Source: JBEHWX01 sp048498995
GTDB taxonomy: Bacteria; Bacteroidota; Ignavibacteria; OLB7
Direction: 5' to 3'
Length of the DNA stretch: 14,045 nucleotides
Assembly: GCA_048498995.1 (NCBI GenBank)
Contig: JBEHWX010000134.1
Location: 1-14,045 of the forward strand
Numbering within the stretch: the stretch's first letter is position 1; every line of letters starts with the position of its first letter. The notes beneath the pieces are model-generated. The model saw nothing but the letters and a program-made list of their open reading frames with translations, searched no databases and had not been told where the DNA came from. The translations under genes and the position numbers were made by a program. Of this stretch, positions 7,050 through 14,045 are shown piece by piece.

Positions 7050-8954
7050 ATGACCCGTCTACTTCACCTCCTGTTCCTGGCCCTTCTCGTGATCGTCGCC
7101 GTCGGCTGCGACAGCGAGGAGAATCCCTTCCTGCTGAATCCCCCGCTGCCGGACAGCGCGCGGGTCCGCGTGGTGAACCTGCTGCCGAGCGAGTCGGTGG
7201 ATGTCACCGTCGCCGGACGGTCGATCGCCGCCGGGCTGGCGACCAGGCAGGTCTCGGAGTTCCGCAACTTCCTGTTCGTCGACCGGGTACCGCTGATGAT
7301 CCGTCACGGCGCGACCGTCGACACCACCGAGGGGCAGTCGCTCACCGCCGGAGCGCAGATCACGTACGTTCTCCTGAACGGGCCGACCCGCCCGCTCGTG
7401 GTGCCGCTGCAGACCGGCAAGGTCGAGACGCAGGATCTCGCCGCGCGGAACGTCGGGCGGGTGGTGCTGCTGAACGCCACCGATGATTCGACCTCCCTCA
7501 TCCTCAAGATCGGCTGCCAGAGCGGCGACACGCTGATACGGCAGGTCCCCTACGGCGCCATCAGCTCGGCCGAGGTCGGTCCCACGGAGCTTTCCCTCTA
7601 TCTCTTCACCAGCCGCGATTCGCTGCTGGCCGCCTCGACGCATATCGAGGTGGCGCACGGCGGCGTGGTCTACCTGATCGCGCACATCGAGAACGGACGT
7701 CCTGTGCTCGACCGGCTCGACGCCACGGCCATCACGCCGGGAGGGCCGCTCCCGGTGGCGCCGCCGGAGACGGAGAACACCGCGACGGTCGAGGTGCTCA
7801 ACGCCGTCGGCGACGGCTCGTCGGTCTCGGCCACGCTCGGCGCCGACCAGAAGATCGCGACCGATCTTCCGTCGCTCCGGATCTCGCCGGCCACCACGAT
7901 CCAGGCCTGCGTCGATCCCAAGGGGGATTCCCTGGCGATCGTCACCGGCTCCGGCACGTTCCAGGTGCCGATCAGCTTCTCGGTCCGCAGCCAGGTGCTG
8001 GTGGTGGTCTACAACAAGGGAACGCAGACCGGAGCGATACGGCTGAGCCGGAACAACGGCGCGGCCGACAGCGTCCGCATCCGCGTGGTCGATGTCTCCA
8101 ACCGGGGCACGAACGTCACCGTCTCGCTCGGCGCCGGCGCGCCCGGCGCGTGGGGACGCGGCGGCCGACCCTTCCAGGTGATGAATACCGGCGACACAAC
8201 ATCCTACGTCGCCTTCGGCGAGGGGACGTTCCCGGTGATCGTCCGGGCCGAGGGCGGCCTGAGCTCCGTGCTGAGCGGCGTGCAGTCGTTGACCAACGGC
8301 TACTATACTCTCTTCATCGTCGATCAGGGAGGCTCGCCGACGCTGATGCTCCTGCGCGACGATCAGCCGGGATCCGCGCTGCAGCCGCTGGCGCAGCCGG
8401 CATCGACCGTTCTCTTCTTCAACATGATGCCGGACGCGGCGGCGCAGTTCACGATCGGCTCGCTCCGGATCCCGGATCTGGCCTATAGCTACGTCCTCTC
8501 CACCGCGCTGCCGCAGGCGATGACCACGATCAGCTCCAACGCCGGCAACGCGACGGCCGATCTCACGCTCGGCAACTACACCGTCGGCGCCACCGGCACC
8601 GGCGGCGACCGGGCGGTGATTGCCATTCCGGGTCCGACGGTGCCGATCACCGCCGGGCGGGCGTCGGTCAGGTTCCTGAACGCCGTCAAGGGAAGCGGCG
8701 AGCTCCACGTCCACATCGACACCATCCTGTCGACGCCGCGCGCGATCACCACGTTCGGCCTTCCCTCGCAGAGCCAGGAGCTCGACGAGCGGAAATATTC
8801 CTTCCGCGTCACCGGCGCCGACAACGGCGCGGAGCTGGCGCGCATCGACGGCGTGGAGGTGACCGCCGGCCGCTACTATCTGCTGGTGATCGGCCCGAAG
8901 GATCCCCAGTCGACCAACAAGCTCTCCTACGCCACGCTCTGGCTGCAGGAGTGA
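7050..8954 (+). CDS. Surface lipoprotein made of six DUF4397-like repeats
   Basis: 634 residues from ATG at 7050. An in-frame ATG at 6915 exists, but only the 7050 start puts a lipoprotein signal at the N-terminus: MTRLLHLLFLALLVIVAVGC, with lipidated Cys20. The residues after the cysteine are DSEEN. Acidic residues directly after the cysteine are a lipoprotein surface-export signal in Bacteroidota, so I infer exposure on the cell surface. The mature protein is six units of about 90-110 residues (starts near 36, 136, 244, 341, 452 and 538). Each opens with a strand like 'ARVRVVNLLPSE', 'ATVEVLNAVGD' or 'ASVRFLNAVKGSG', and most close with 'Y.L.I' after a glycine, matching the DUF4397 pattern. 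DUF4397 domains are extracellular beta-sandwiches of unknown function, usually in one to a few copies. No catalytic motif was seen. The Shine-Dalgarno is weak. The gene stands 168 bp below rsmB and 151 bp above the next gene, so it is probably an independent unit. Confidence 0.85.
   Translation: MTRLLHLLFLALLVIVAVGCDSEENPFLLNPPLPDSARVRVVNLLPSESVDVTVAGRSIAAGLATRQVSEFRNFLFVDRVPLMIRHGATVDTTEGQSLTAGAQITYVLLNGPTRPLVVPLQTGKVETQDLAARNVGRVVLLNATDDSTSLILKIGCQSGDTLIRQVPYGAISSAEVGPTELSLYLFTSRDSLLAASTHIEVAHGGVVYLIAHIENGRPVLDRLDATAITPGGPLPVAPPETENTATVEVLNAVGDGSSVSATLGADQKIATDLPSLRISPATTIQACVDPKGDSLAIVTGSGTFQVPISFSVRSQVLVVVYNKGTQTGAIRLSRNNGAADSVRIRVVDVSNRGTNVTVSLGAGAPGAWGRGGRPFQVMNTGDTTSYVAFGEGTFPVIVRAEGGLSSVLSGVQSLTNGYYTLFIVDQGGSPTLMLLRDDQPGSALQPLAQPASTVLFFNMMPDAAAQFTIGSLRIPDLAYSYVLSTALPQAMTTISSNAGNATADLTLGNYTVGATGTGGDRAVIAIPGPTVPITAGRASVRFLNAVKGSGELHVHIDTILSTPRAITTFGLPSQSQELDERKYSFRVTGADNGAELARIDGVEVTAGRYYLLVIGPKDPQSTNKLSYATLWLQE
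7152..8951 (+). repeat. Six tandem DUF4397-like units
   Basis: In the lipoprotein, unit openings can be aligned: SARVRVVNLLPSESVDVTV (residues 36-54), GRVVLLNATDDSTSLILKI, ATVEVLNAVGDGSSVSATL, SVRIRVVDVSNRGTNVTVSL, STVLFFNMMPDAAAQFTIGS and ASVRFLNAVKGSGELHVHI. Most unit ends carry a 'G..Y.L.V/I' strand (GAQITYVLLNG, GGVVYLIAHI, NGYYTLFIVDQ, AGRYYLLVIG). Unit five is the shortest and most degenerate (about 452-530). The repeats are recognisable at the protein level but not as DNA repeats. Confidence 0.7.
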
Positions 8955-9013
8955 GGTAGCTCGCGGGGAGATCCGGCGTGGATAGCGGGGTCGTGGAGAT
9001 TCGGCATGGCTGT

Positions 9014-9062
9014 TGCGGTCGCCTGGCATGGAAGACCGCACGATGGGGCCTGGCAGGCTCCG
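9014..9062 (+). terminator. Two consecutive hairpins in the gap after the lipoprotein gene
   Basis: The first hairpin pairs TGCGGTC (9014-9020) with GACCGCA (9034-9040) around a 13-nt loop. The second, immediately after, is 9044-9051 with 9055-9062: GGGGCCT/AGGCTCC with a G-T pair and a GGC triloop. The pair sits 59-108 nt below the lipoprotein stop codon and ends 43 nt before the next start. It could terminate or attenuate transcription. No T-run follows, only TTCCTCCCC. Confidence 0.35.
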
Positions 9063-9105
9063 TTCCTCCCCCGCTGGTCCCCGACACAGCCTCACGAGTG
9101 ACACC

Positions 9106-9582
9106 ATGTACCTGAGTCCGAGAATCCGGGGATACCTGTGGGTGGCCGCGCAGTTCGCGCTGCTTGCGACGTGGTTCGCGCTGATGGTGCTCGGCCGACG
9201 GTACGCTCCGTCGAATCCGATCCGCTACACGTTCGAATCGTTCGGCTACGGGATCGCGCTGGCGGGGATCATCCTTGCCCTGCTCGGTCTCTACGAGCTC
9301 CGCGGCGGCCTTCAGGTGAGCCCGGAGCCGGGGGCGTTCTTCGACTTCGTGACCACGCGGATCTACTCCCGCGTCCGCCATCCGATCTACGGCGGCATCA
9401 TCCTGATCATCATCGGCATCACCATGGTCTTCACCGCCCTCGACGCGGCGATCCTGGCCGCCGCGCTGATCATCTTCTTCTACGCGAAGTCGCGCTACGA
9501 GGAGCATCGGCTCCGTGGCCGGATCGACGACTACGAGGCCTACTCCGCGCGGACCAAGCGCTTCATCCCCTTCCTCTGGTAA
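9106..9582 (+). CDS. ICMT/PEMT-like integral membrane methyltransferase
   Basis: 158 residues from ATG at 9106. An upstream in-frame ATG (9013) would add 31 residues of arginine/proline-rich sequence and would overlap a hairpin, so it is not used. A weak GAG lies a few bases before the chosen ATG. Four hydrophobic segments are visible: about 10-30, 46-64, 94-111 and 112-128. Between the second and third comes 'TTRIYSRVRHPIYGGIIL' with the R91-H92-P93 + Tyr signature. After the fourth comes 'EEHRLRGRIDDYEAYSARTK' and the ending 'RFIPFLW'. These two blocks form the SAM-binding region of the isoprenylcysteine carboxyl methyltransferase / phospholipid methyltransferase superfamily (PF04191/PF04140/PF06966 group), and the length fits bacterial members. 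The substrate cannot be read from the sequence: bacterial members methylate lipids or are uncharacterised. It is predicted to be in the inner membrane. It converges on the protease gene with a 74-bp gap. Confidence 0.8.
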   Translation: MYLSPRIRGYLWVAAQFALLATWFALMVLGRRYAPSNPIRYTFESFGYGIALAGIILALLGLYELRGGLQVSPEPGAFFDFVTTRIYSRVRHPIYGGIILIIIGITMVFTALDAAILAAALIIFFYAKSRYEEHRLRGRIDDYEAYSARTKRFIPFLW

Positions 9583-9601
9583 TGCTCCGCGCGGCTCCGG
9601 C

Positions 9602-9619
9602 GCGCGGCTCCGGCCGCGC
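9602..9619. terminator. GC hairpin between convergent genes, possible bidirectional terminator
   Basis: A perfect 7-bp stem, GCGCGGC (9602-9608) / GCCGCGC (9613-9619), closes on the tetraloop TCCG. It lies 20 nt after the ICMT-like stop and 38 nt after the protease stop on the other strand. The left arm belongs to a near-tandem copy of GCGCGGCTCCGGC that also occurs about 13 bp earlier. There is no T-run on either side, so the assignment rests on position and stem stability. Confidence 0.4.
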
Positions 9620-9656
9620 CGTTCCCGCCGCGCCGCCATCTCCCCCGATTCCATTC

Positions 9657-12600
9657 TCACGGCACGATCGCCAGCTTCCTCAGTCCCGAGCTGATCGGCT
9701 CCCCGGCGTCGTTCGTTCCGGTAACCTCGTAGAGATAGATGCCGGTCGGCAGTGTCGCGCCGCTCTGGTCACGCCCATCCCAGGAGGCGCCGCCGTTCCC
9801 CTCGCGCGCATCGATCACCCCAACCTCGACGCCGGAGCGCGTGTAGATCGTGATCTTCGCCCGCCGCGTGAGCCCGGCGAAGGTGACCCGCTGATCGCGT
9901 GAGAGGGAGAAGGGATGCGGATAGACGAAGACGCTTCCGAGATCCCCCGAGGCGAGCGTGAATCCGACCACGCTCCCGGCCCCGTCGTTCAACGGCTGCG
10001 CGACGCCCGAGCGGACATTCCGGATCGTGATCGTATAGTCGTTGCCGTACGGCCCGAGCGGGTAATCGTCGGCAACGATCAGGAGCACGCGATCGCTCCG
10101 CCCCGGCGCCAGGCTCACCTGGCCTATGGCGCCGGCGGGCTCGAGCGTGTAGTTGGCCGCGTCGAGCGCGGTCGCCGGATCGAGATCGCGGTTGAAGTCG
10201 ATCACGATCGTGTCGCCCCCCCCGTAGGAGGCGCGCGTGGCGATGAACCGATCCCCCGGCTGCTCGGCGGCGGGCATCCGGACGCCGAGAGCGGTCGTGG
10301 TGTCGGCCGGCGTTCCGAGCAGGTCGCGCAGCAGCCAGGTGGCGCGCACCTGGAGCGAATCCCCCGGATGCTCCGCCGCGAGATTGATCAGTAGCGCCGT
10401 CCGTCCCTCCGAGGTGATCGAGGAGACTTCCACCGGCTCCCCTCCCGGAGCACGGCTGACCGCGACGGCGCCAGAACGGTAGAGATCCTCGGCAAGCTCC
10501 GTGTCGAAGTCGATCCTGATGGCGCGTGGAGGGCGCGGGGAGGCGGCCAGGGCGCGCGCCGGAGCGTGCGGCACGACCGAGACGAACTCCGAGGGCCCGC
10601 TCTCCTGACGCGGCCGGGTCGGATCGGTGGCGCTCACGAAATAGACGTACTCGACGCCGGCCGTCAGATGCCCCTCCTCGGTCTCGAGGCCGGTGTCCTC
10701 GGCGGAAAGGGAAGCGGTCTGGAGCACCGGCAGAAAGTCGACGTTCGGGCTGTCCGGCACACGCACCCCGCGGAAGAGAGTGTAGCCGGTGGCGCCGGCA
10801 ACGGGGCCCCACTCCACGTGCGCGCTCGTATCGGAGGTGGCCCAGGCGTGGACGCCCCCCGGCGCCAGCGGAGCCGCGGCGGAATCGATCTGGAAGAATC
10901 GGATCCGCTGGCCGTCGCCGGTGCCGACCTCGGCCCGGCCGTCCCGGTCGAAGTCCGCGATGATCGGGCGGTTGCTGATCGAGCCGCCATGCCACCAGAG
11001 CGGGACCATGGTCCGCGCGACCGGATCCCAGCGGAGCACGTAGAGATTCGGGAAGACGGAGATCGCCAGCTCGGCGCCGGGAACGCCGTCGAGATCGCCG
11101 GCCGAGAGGCCGGCGCGGAAGATGTCGGTGGCGCGCAGATAGGCGACCTCGGTGCTCCAGAGAAGCGTGGCCGTGCCGGCGGCGTCGAGCTCGAAGACCT
11201 TGATGGTCCAGAGCGGCGCGTCGTATTCGTTGTCGGCGTTCATCAGCGAGCGCGAGTGATACCCCACGATCACCTCGTCACGCCCATCCCCGTCGAGATC
11301 TCCCGCGGCAACCATCCGGCTCCCCTCCTCCCCCTCATTCAGATCGCTCCAGCGGAAGGTGAACGTCCCATCGGGCTGGCGCTCGTAGACGATGAAGTCG
11401 GCGTCGTTGTCCCCGTAGAGAATCTCCGGATTGCCGTCGCCATCGAAATCGCCGACGGCGGACTCGGAGGAGCCGAGCTGGTTCTGCGCCTCGTCGGAGG
11501 CGGGGGGCGTCGGGTTCGGGAGCCGCGCGAGCTGGCGGAGCGTGGAGCCGTCCCACCCGGCCACGAAGTAATAGCCGTCGACGCCGGCGCGCGGCTCGGT
11601 GCGGGCTATCACCTCGTCGCGTCCGTCCTTGTCGAAGTCGTAGAAGCCGCTCGCGTAGAAATCGCCGGAGGTCGAGTCGACGAACTTCACCGAGGTGATC
11701 GGGCTCGCCGTCCGGGAGGTCTGCTCGAAGAGGATCGACGATCCGCGGAGCTGCCCGAGCAGCTCGCGCCGTCCGTTGCCGTCCACGTCGCCGAAGCCGC
11801 GTGGCACCCAGGTTCCCGCGGAGTCGCGCGCCACGAACTCCTTCCCGTTGAAGGAGTAGAGGAAGAGCCGATCGAAGCTCCCGTTCTTGAAACGGTTGAG
11901 CGCGATGCTCAGATCCTTGTCGCCGAAGATCGGGGCCACGTGGCCGTCGGTGAAGCCGATCGGCAGCGAGTAGCTTTTCTCCTCGAAGGTGTTGATCGGG
12001 AATCCGGCGCGCTCCCGGTTCAGCTCGATCGGGGCGCCGGGGCTTCCCACCAGCGTGGTATCGCCGGCAACGTTCGTGAGCCTGATATATCCCTGATACG
12101 GCACATCACCCTCCATCTCCCCGCCGGTGACCAGGAGAAAATGGCCATGCGTGAGCCCGGTCCGCTCCGTCTCCAGCTCGAGCGGACGGAACGACTCCGA
12201 GGGACGGTCGGCGCGCCGGAGCCAGAGGACAGCGCGCGTCAGATCGTCGGTCCTGAGGGTGATCGCCAGGGCGTGCTCGTCGAAGCGCCAGACGTTGCGC
12301 ACCGCGAGCGAGCCGGCCGGGCTCAGCTTCGGCGGCGTGCGGTCCACGAAGAGCCTGACCCGCCGCTCCGCCTCGCGACCGTTCGTCTCCCGCAGCCGGA
12401 GCCGGAGCATGTAGACGCCGTCGGCAAGATCACGCGTCGAGAAGCTCCCGAGCGAATCGAGCAGGCGTCCCTCGCGATGCGCCTCGCCGAGCGGCGTCCA
12501 GGAGGAAGGATCCTCGCCGGCGCCGAGATCGAGCGACCACGATTCGAGAAAGACCGACGCGGCCGAGCCCCGCACCACGACGGTCGTGTCGCGGGAATAT

Positions 12601-13988
12601 CCCTCGTCGATCTGCGGGGAGGCGATCGCGATCGACGCCGGGCCACGGCTCTCCAGCGCGCGGCGAACGTTCAGGCGTCCGGAGCCGAAGAAGATGTCCC
12701 ACCCGCGCGCGCCGAGGTCGTCGGCGGCCAGCTCGAGCGTGGTGCGCACTTCCTCCGGTGTCCAGGTCGGATGGAGCGACAGGAGCAGCGCCGCCGCCGC
12801 CGACACGTGGGGAGCCGACGCGGAGGTGCCGCCGAAGGTCACGTAGTCGCCGTCGAGGCCGGTCGTGAGTATCGACGAGCCGGGGGCCACGAGCGAGAGC
12901 TGCGGACCGTAGGAGGAGAAGGTGGTTCTGCGGTCGGCCTCGTCGGTGGCGCCGACGGCGATCACCTCCGGATAGCTCGACGGGAAATGGACATCCGGCG
13001 CGCCGTTGTTGCCGCTGGAGGCGGCCATCACCACTCCCTTGCCGTGGGCGTAGGCGATCGCGTCCCGCATCAGCGGCGAGTAGAAGAGGTCGCCGAAGCT
13101 CATGTTGATCACGCGCGCGCCGCGATCGGCCGCGTAGACGATCGCCGCGGAGATGTCGTCGTCCTCGCCGTTGCCGCTGGCGTCGAAGGCGCGGAGGGAA
13201 AGGAGGCGCACACCCGGCGCAAGCCCGACGATGCCGATCCGGTTGTCCGGGGTGGCCGCAATGATGCCGGCCACGTTGGTCCCGTGTCCGAACTCGTCCT
13301 CCGGGATCGGATCGCGTCCGGACCAGTCGCCGACGTTCGGCACCACCTGGTCGACGAAGTCGTAGCCGATCACGTCGTCGGCCAGTCCGTTGCCATCCTG
13401 ATCGACGAAGTCGATATCGCCACGGACGCCGTCGCGCACCTCGCCGACGGGCCAGGGATCGAAGCGGCCGTTGTGGTTGATATCCTCGGCGGCGTTGATC
13501 GCCAGGGCGTGCTCGAGATCCGGATGCGTGAAGTCGATGCCGGTATCGACGATGCCGACGATCATGGAGCTGTCGCCGATGGTGCTCTTCCACGCCCCCT
13601 CGGCCTCCACCTTGCCGAGCGCCCATTGCTCTCCGAGAAGCGAATCGTTGAATCGGGCGTCGACGTGGTAGCGATGGTTCGGGAAGATCTCCTCGATTAG
13701 ATCGGATCGGCCGAGCACGCCGGCGGCATCGGCGGAGGCGCCGGAGGGAACGTCGAGCACCATGTAGCGGTCGAGGCGGTTGGCGCTCATCAGCGCGCCG
13801 GCTCCGGAAGCCGTGGAGGAAAATACCGGACGGATGGTGGCGCTGCTGCTCAGGCGCGCGCGGAGCGCGTCGGTCAGGCCGCGGACATCCTTGGCCGTGA
13901 AGCCGGGGCGGAGCCTGACGATATAGGACTGCGGGAGCCGCTGCGCCATGGCCGTGCCGGAGACGGCCAGGAGCATCGCGCAGAGCAT
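9657..13988 (-). CDS. Secreted subtilisin-family (S8) serine protease with FG-GAP propeller, FN3 and T9SS/FlgD-like C-terminus; 5' end probably truncated
   Basis: 1443 residues from the ATG at 13986-13988. The reading frame stays open to the window edge and two Arg codons precede this ATG, so the true start is probably further upstream (see poly-G feature). The signal peptide core MLCAMLLAVSGTAMA is cleaved before QRLPQ. Residues 20-113 look like an I9-type propeptide. The S8 catalytic domain (about 120-445) has Asp148 (GIVDTGIDFTHPDL), His235 (EFGHGTNVAGI), oxyanion Asn327 (SSGNNG) and Ser389 (GGTSASAPHV), all intact. An insertion after the Asp block contains a calcium-type loop, DQDGNGLADD (196-205). 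Residues 450-660 are beta-rich spacers, 680-1035 an FG-GAP/VCBS propeller, and 1042-1140 a fibronectin III-like domain. Two Ig-like (Big_5-type) domains follow at about 1145-1240 and 1245-1345. The C-terminal domain (1353-1443, 'VYPHPFSLSRDQ', 'IYTRSGVEV', 'WDGRDQSGATLPTGIYLYEV') matches the FlgD-Ig / Por sorting type. I infer an extracellular or surface-attached endoprotease for nutrient acquisition or processing of surface proteins. Confidence 0.93.
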   Translation of the reverse strand: MLCAMLLAVSGTAMAQRLPQSYIVRLRPGFTAKDVRGLTDALRARLSSSATIRPVFSSTASGAGALMSANRLDRYMVLDVPSGASADAAGVLGRSDLIEEIFPNHRYHVDARFNDSLLGEQWALGKVEAEGAWKSTIGDSSMIVGIVDTGIDFTHPDLEHALAINAAEDINHNGRFDPWPVGEVRDGVRGDIDFVDQDGNGLADDVIGYDFVDQVVPNVGDWSGRDPIPEDEFGHGTNVAGIIAATPDNRIGIVGLAPGVRLLSLRAFDASGNGEDDDISAAIVYAADRGARVINMSFGDLFYSPLMRDAIAYAHGKGVVMAASSGNNGAPDVHFPSSYPEVIAVGATDEADRRTTFSSYGPQLSLVAPGSSILTTGLDGDYVTFGGTSASAPHVSAAAALLLSLHPTWTPEEVRTTLELAADDLGARGWDIFFGSGRLNVRRALESRGPASIAIASPQIDEGYSRDTTVVVRGSAASVFLESWSLDLGAGEDPSSWTPLGEAHREGRLLDSLGSFSTRDLADGVYMLRLRLRETNGREAERRVRLFVDRTPPKLSPAGSLAVRNVWRFDEHALAITLRTDDLTRAVLWLRRADRPSESFRPLELETERTGLTHGHFLLVTGGEMEGDVPYQGYIRLTNVAGDTTLVGSPGAPIELNRERAGFPINTFEEKSYSLPIGFTDGHVAPIFGDKDLSIALNRFKNGSFDRLFLYSFNGKEFVARDSAGTWVPRGFGDVDGNGRRELLGQLRGSSILFEQTSRTASPITSVKFVDSTSGDFYASGFYDFDKDGRDEVIARTEPRAGVDGYYFVAGWDGSTLRQLARLPNPTPPASDEAQNQLGSSESAVGDFDGDGNPEILYGDNDADFIVYERQPDGTFTFRWSDLNEGEEGSRMVAAGDLDGDGRDEVIVGYHSRSLMNADNEYDAPLWTIKVFELDAAGTATLLWSTEVAYLRATDIFRAGLSAGDLDGVPGAELAISVFPNLYVLRWDPVARTMVPLWWHGGSISNRPIIADFDRDGRAEVGTGDGQRIRFFQIDSAAAPLAPGGVHAWATSDTSAHVEWGPVAGATGYTLFRGVRVPDSPNVDFLPVLQTASLSAEDTGLETEEGHLTAGVEYVYFVSATDPTRPRQESGPSEFVSVVPHAPARALAASPRPPRAIRIDFDTELAEDLYRSGAVAVSRAPGGEPVEVSSITSEGRTALLINLAAEHPGDSLQVRATWLLRDLLGTPADTTTALGVRMPAAEQPGDRFIATRASYGGGDTIVIDFNRDLDPATALDAANYTLEPAGAIGQVSLAPGRSDRVLLIVADDYPLGPYGNDYTITIRNVRSGVAQPLNDGAGSVVGFTLASGDLGSVFVYPHPFSLSRDQRVTFAGLTRRAKITIYTRSGVEVGVIDAREGNGGASWDGRDQSGATLPTGIYLYEVTGTNDAGEPISSGLRKLAIVP
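10887..11945 (-). repeat. FG-GAP/VCBS propeller repeats in the protease (six clear, one degenerate)
   Basis: Calcium-loop motifs recur every 45-68 residues: GDVDGNG (733-739), YDFDKDG (783-789), GDFDGDG (846-852), GDLDGDG (896-902), GDLDGVPG (964-971, third acidic residue lost) and ADFDRDG (1011-1017). Most are followed by '(R/N/D)(D/P/A)E(V/I/L)' strands. A seventh, degenerate copy probably precedes them (PIFGDKDLSIALNRF, about 686-700). Seven units would make a closed seven-bladed propeller of the integrin-alpha type, which binds calcium and usually mediates adhesion or scaffolding. Confidence 0.8.
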
Positions 13989-14045
13989 GCGGCGGGGGGG
14001 GGGGGGGGGGGGGAAGAGGGGGGTGGGGGGGTGGGGGGGGAGGAA
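13989..14045. other. Poly-G tract at window end, likely sequencing/assembly artefact
   Basis: From 13994 the plus strand is 20 consecutive G. After the interruption AAGA it continues as nearly pure G broken only by single T at 14024 and 14032, ending AGGAA. This is unlike anything else in the window. It lies exactly where the protease gene's start and promoter should be. Such tracts at contig ends are typical of two-colour Illumina 'no signal = G' read ends. A biological homopolymer is possible but unlikely. Confidence 0.7.

Noticed and set aside
7059..9107. A 682-codon open frame on the minus strand over the lipoprotein gene
   Set aside because: Low-complexity Arg/Asp/Gly-rich antisense translation. 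The plus strand carries a lipobox and six DUF4397-like units.
10566..13700. A 1044-codon open frame on the plus strand opposite the protease gene
   Set aside because: It lies antisense to an intact subtilisin domain with all catalytic residues. Its composition is the same Arg/Glu/Val/His-rich antisense type.
1..14045. CRISPR array, tRNA/rRNA, insertion sequence, toxin-antitoxin or defence genes
   Set aside because: No regularly spaced repeats, RNA gene signatures, transposase, terminal inverted repeats or small toxin-like gene pairs were found on either strand.

Overview
This is a GC-rich bacterial window holding seven genes. Most encode exported proteins. Two large proteins end in beta-sandwich C-terminal domains of the type IX secretion (Por) sorting / FlgD-Ig type. 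A third is a six-unit DUF4397 lipoprotein with an acidic stretch right after the lipidated cysteine, and a fourth is a small outer-membrane barrel. Shine-Dalgarno sites are weak or absent at most starts. Together this points to the FCB superphylum (Bacteroidota, Kapabacteria/Ignavibacteria-like or a related candidate phylum). The phylum cannot be fixed without a search. No T9SS machinery gene, RNA gene, mobile element or CRISPR array is visible.

Layout. Position 1-368 (minus) is a CoA-binding (YccU-type) protein cut by the left edge. Positions 532-4374 and 4430-5263 (both minus) form a likely two-gene transcription unit: the beta-barrel protein is upstream, and a 1280-residue secreted protein with five tandem ~105-residue modules lies 55 bp downstream. 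A long hairpin (454-487) lies below the second stop. After a 244-bp divergent intergenic region the plus strand carries rsmB (5508-6881), the DUF4397 lipoprotein (7050-8954) and an ICMT/PEMT-like membrane methyltransferase (9106-9582). Convergent to these, on the minus strand (9657-13988), is a 1443-residue subtilisin-family protease. It has a calcium-binding FG-GAP propeller, a fibronectin-like domain, two Ig-like domains and a sorting-type C-terminus. The last ~50 bases are an almost pure poly-G tract that truncates the 5' end of the protease gene and looks like an assembly or sequencing artefact.

How the genes relate. RsmB and the CoA-binding protein are housekeeping and appear unconnected to the rest. 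The protease, the modular protein, the lipoprotein and the barrel are all cell-envelope or surface proteins. The most interesting part is the barrel plus five-module protein pair. Its modules share a 'D...(Y/W)D.GL..V' motif that I do not recognise as a named family, and its ~420-residue N-terminal region is also unrecognised. No established defence, biosynthetic or mobile system is present. The very long plus-strand open frames opposite the minus-strand genes are judged to be antisense shadows.
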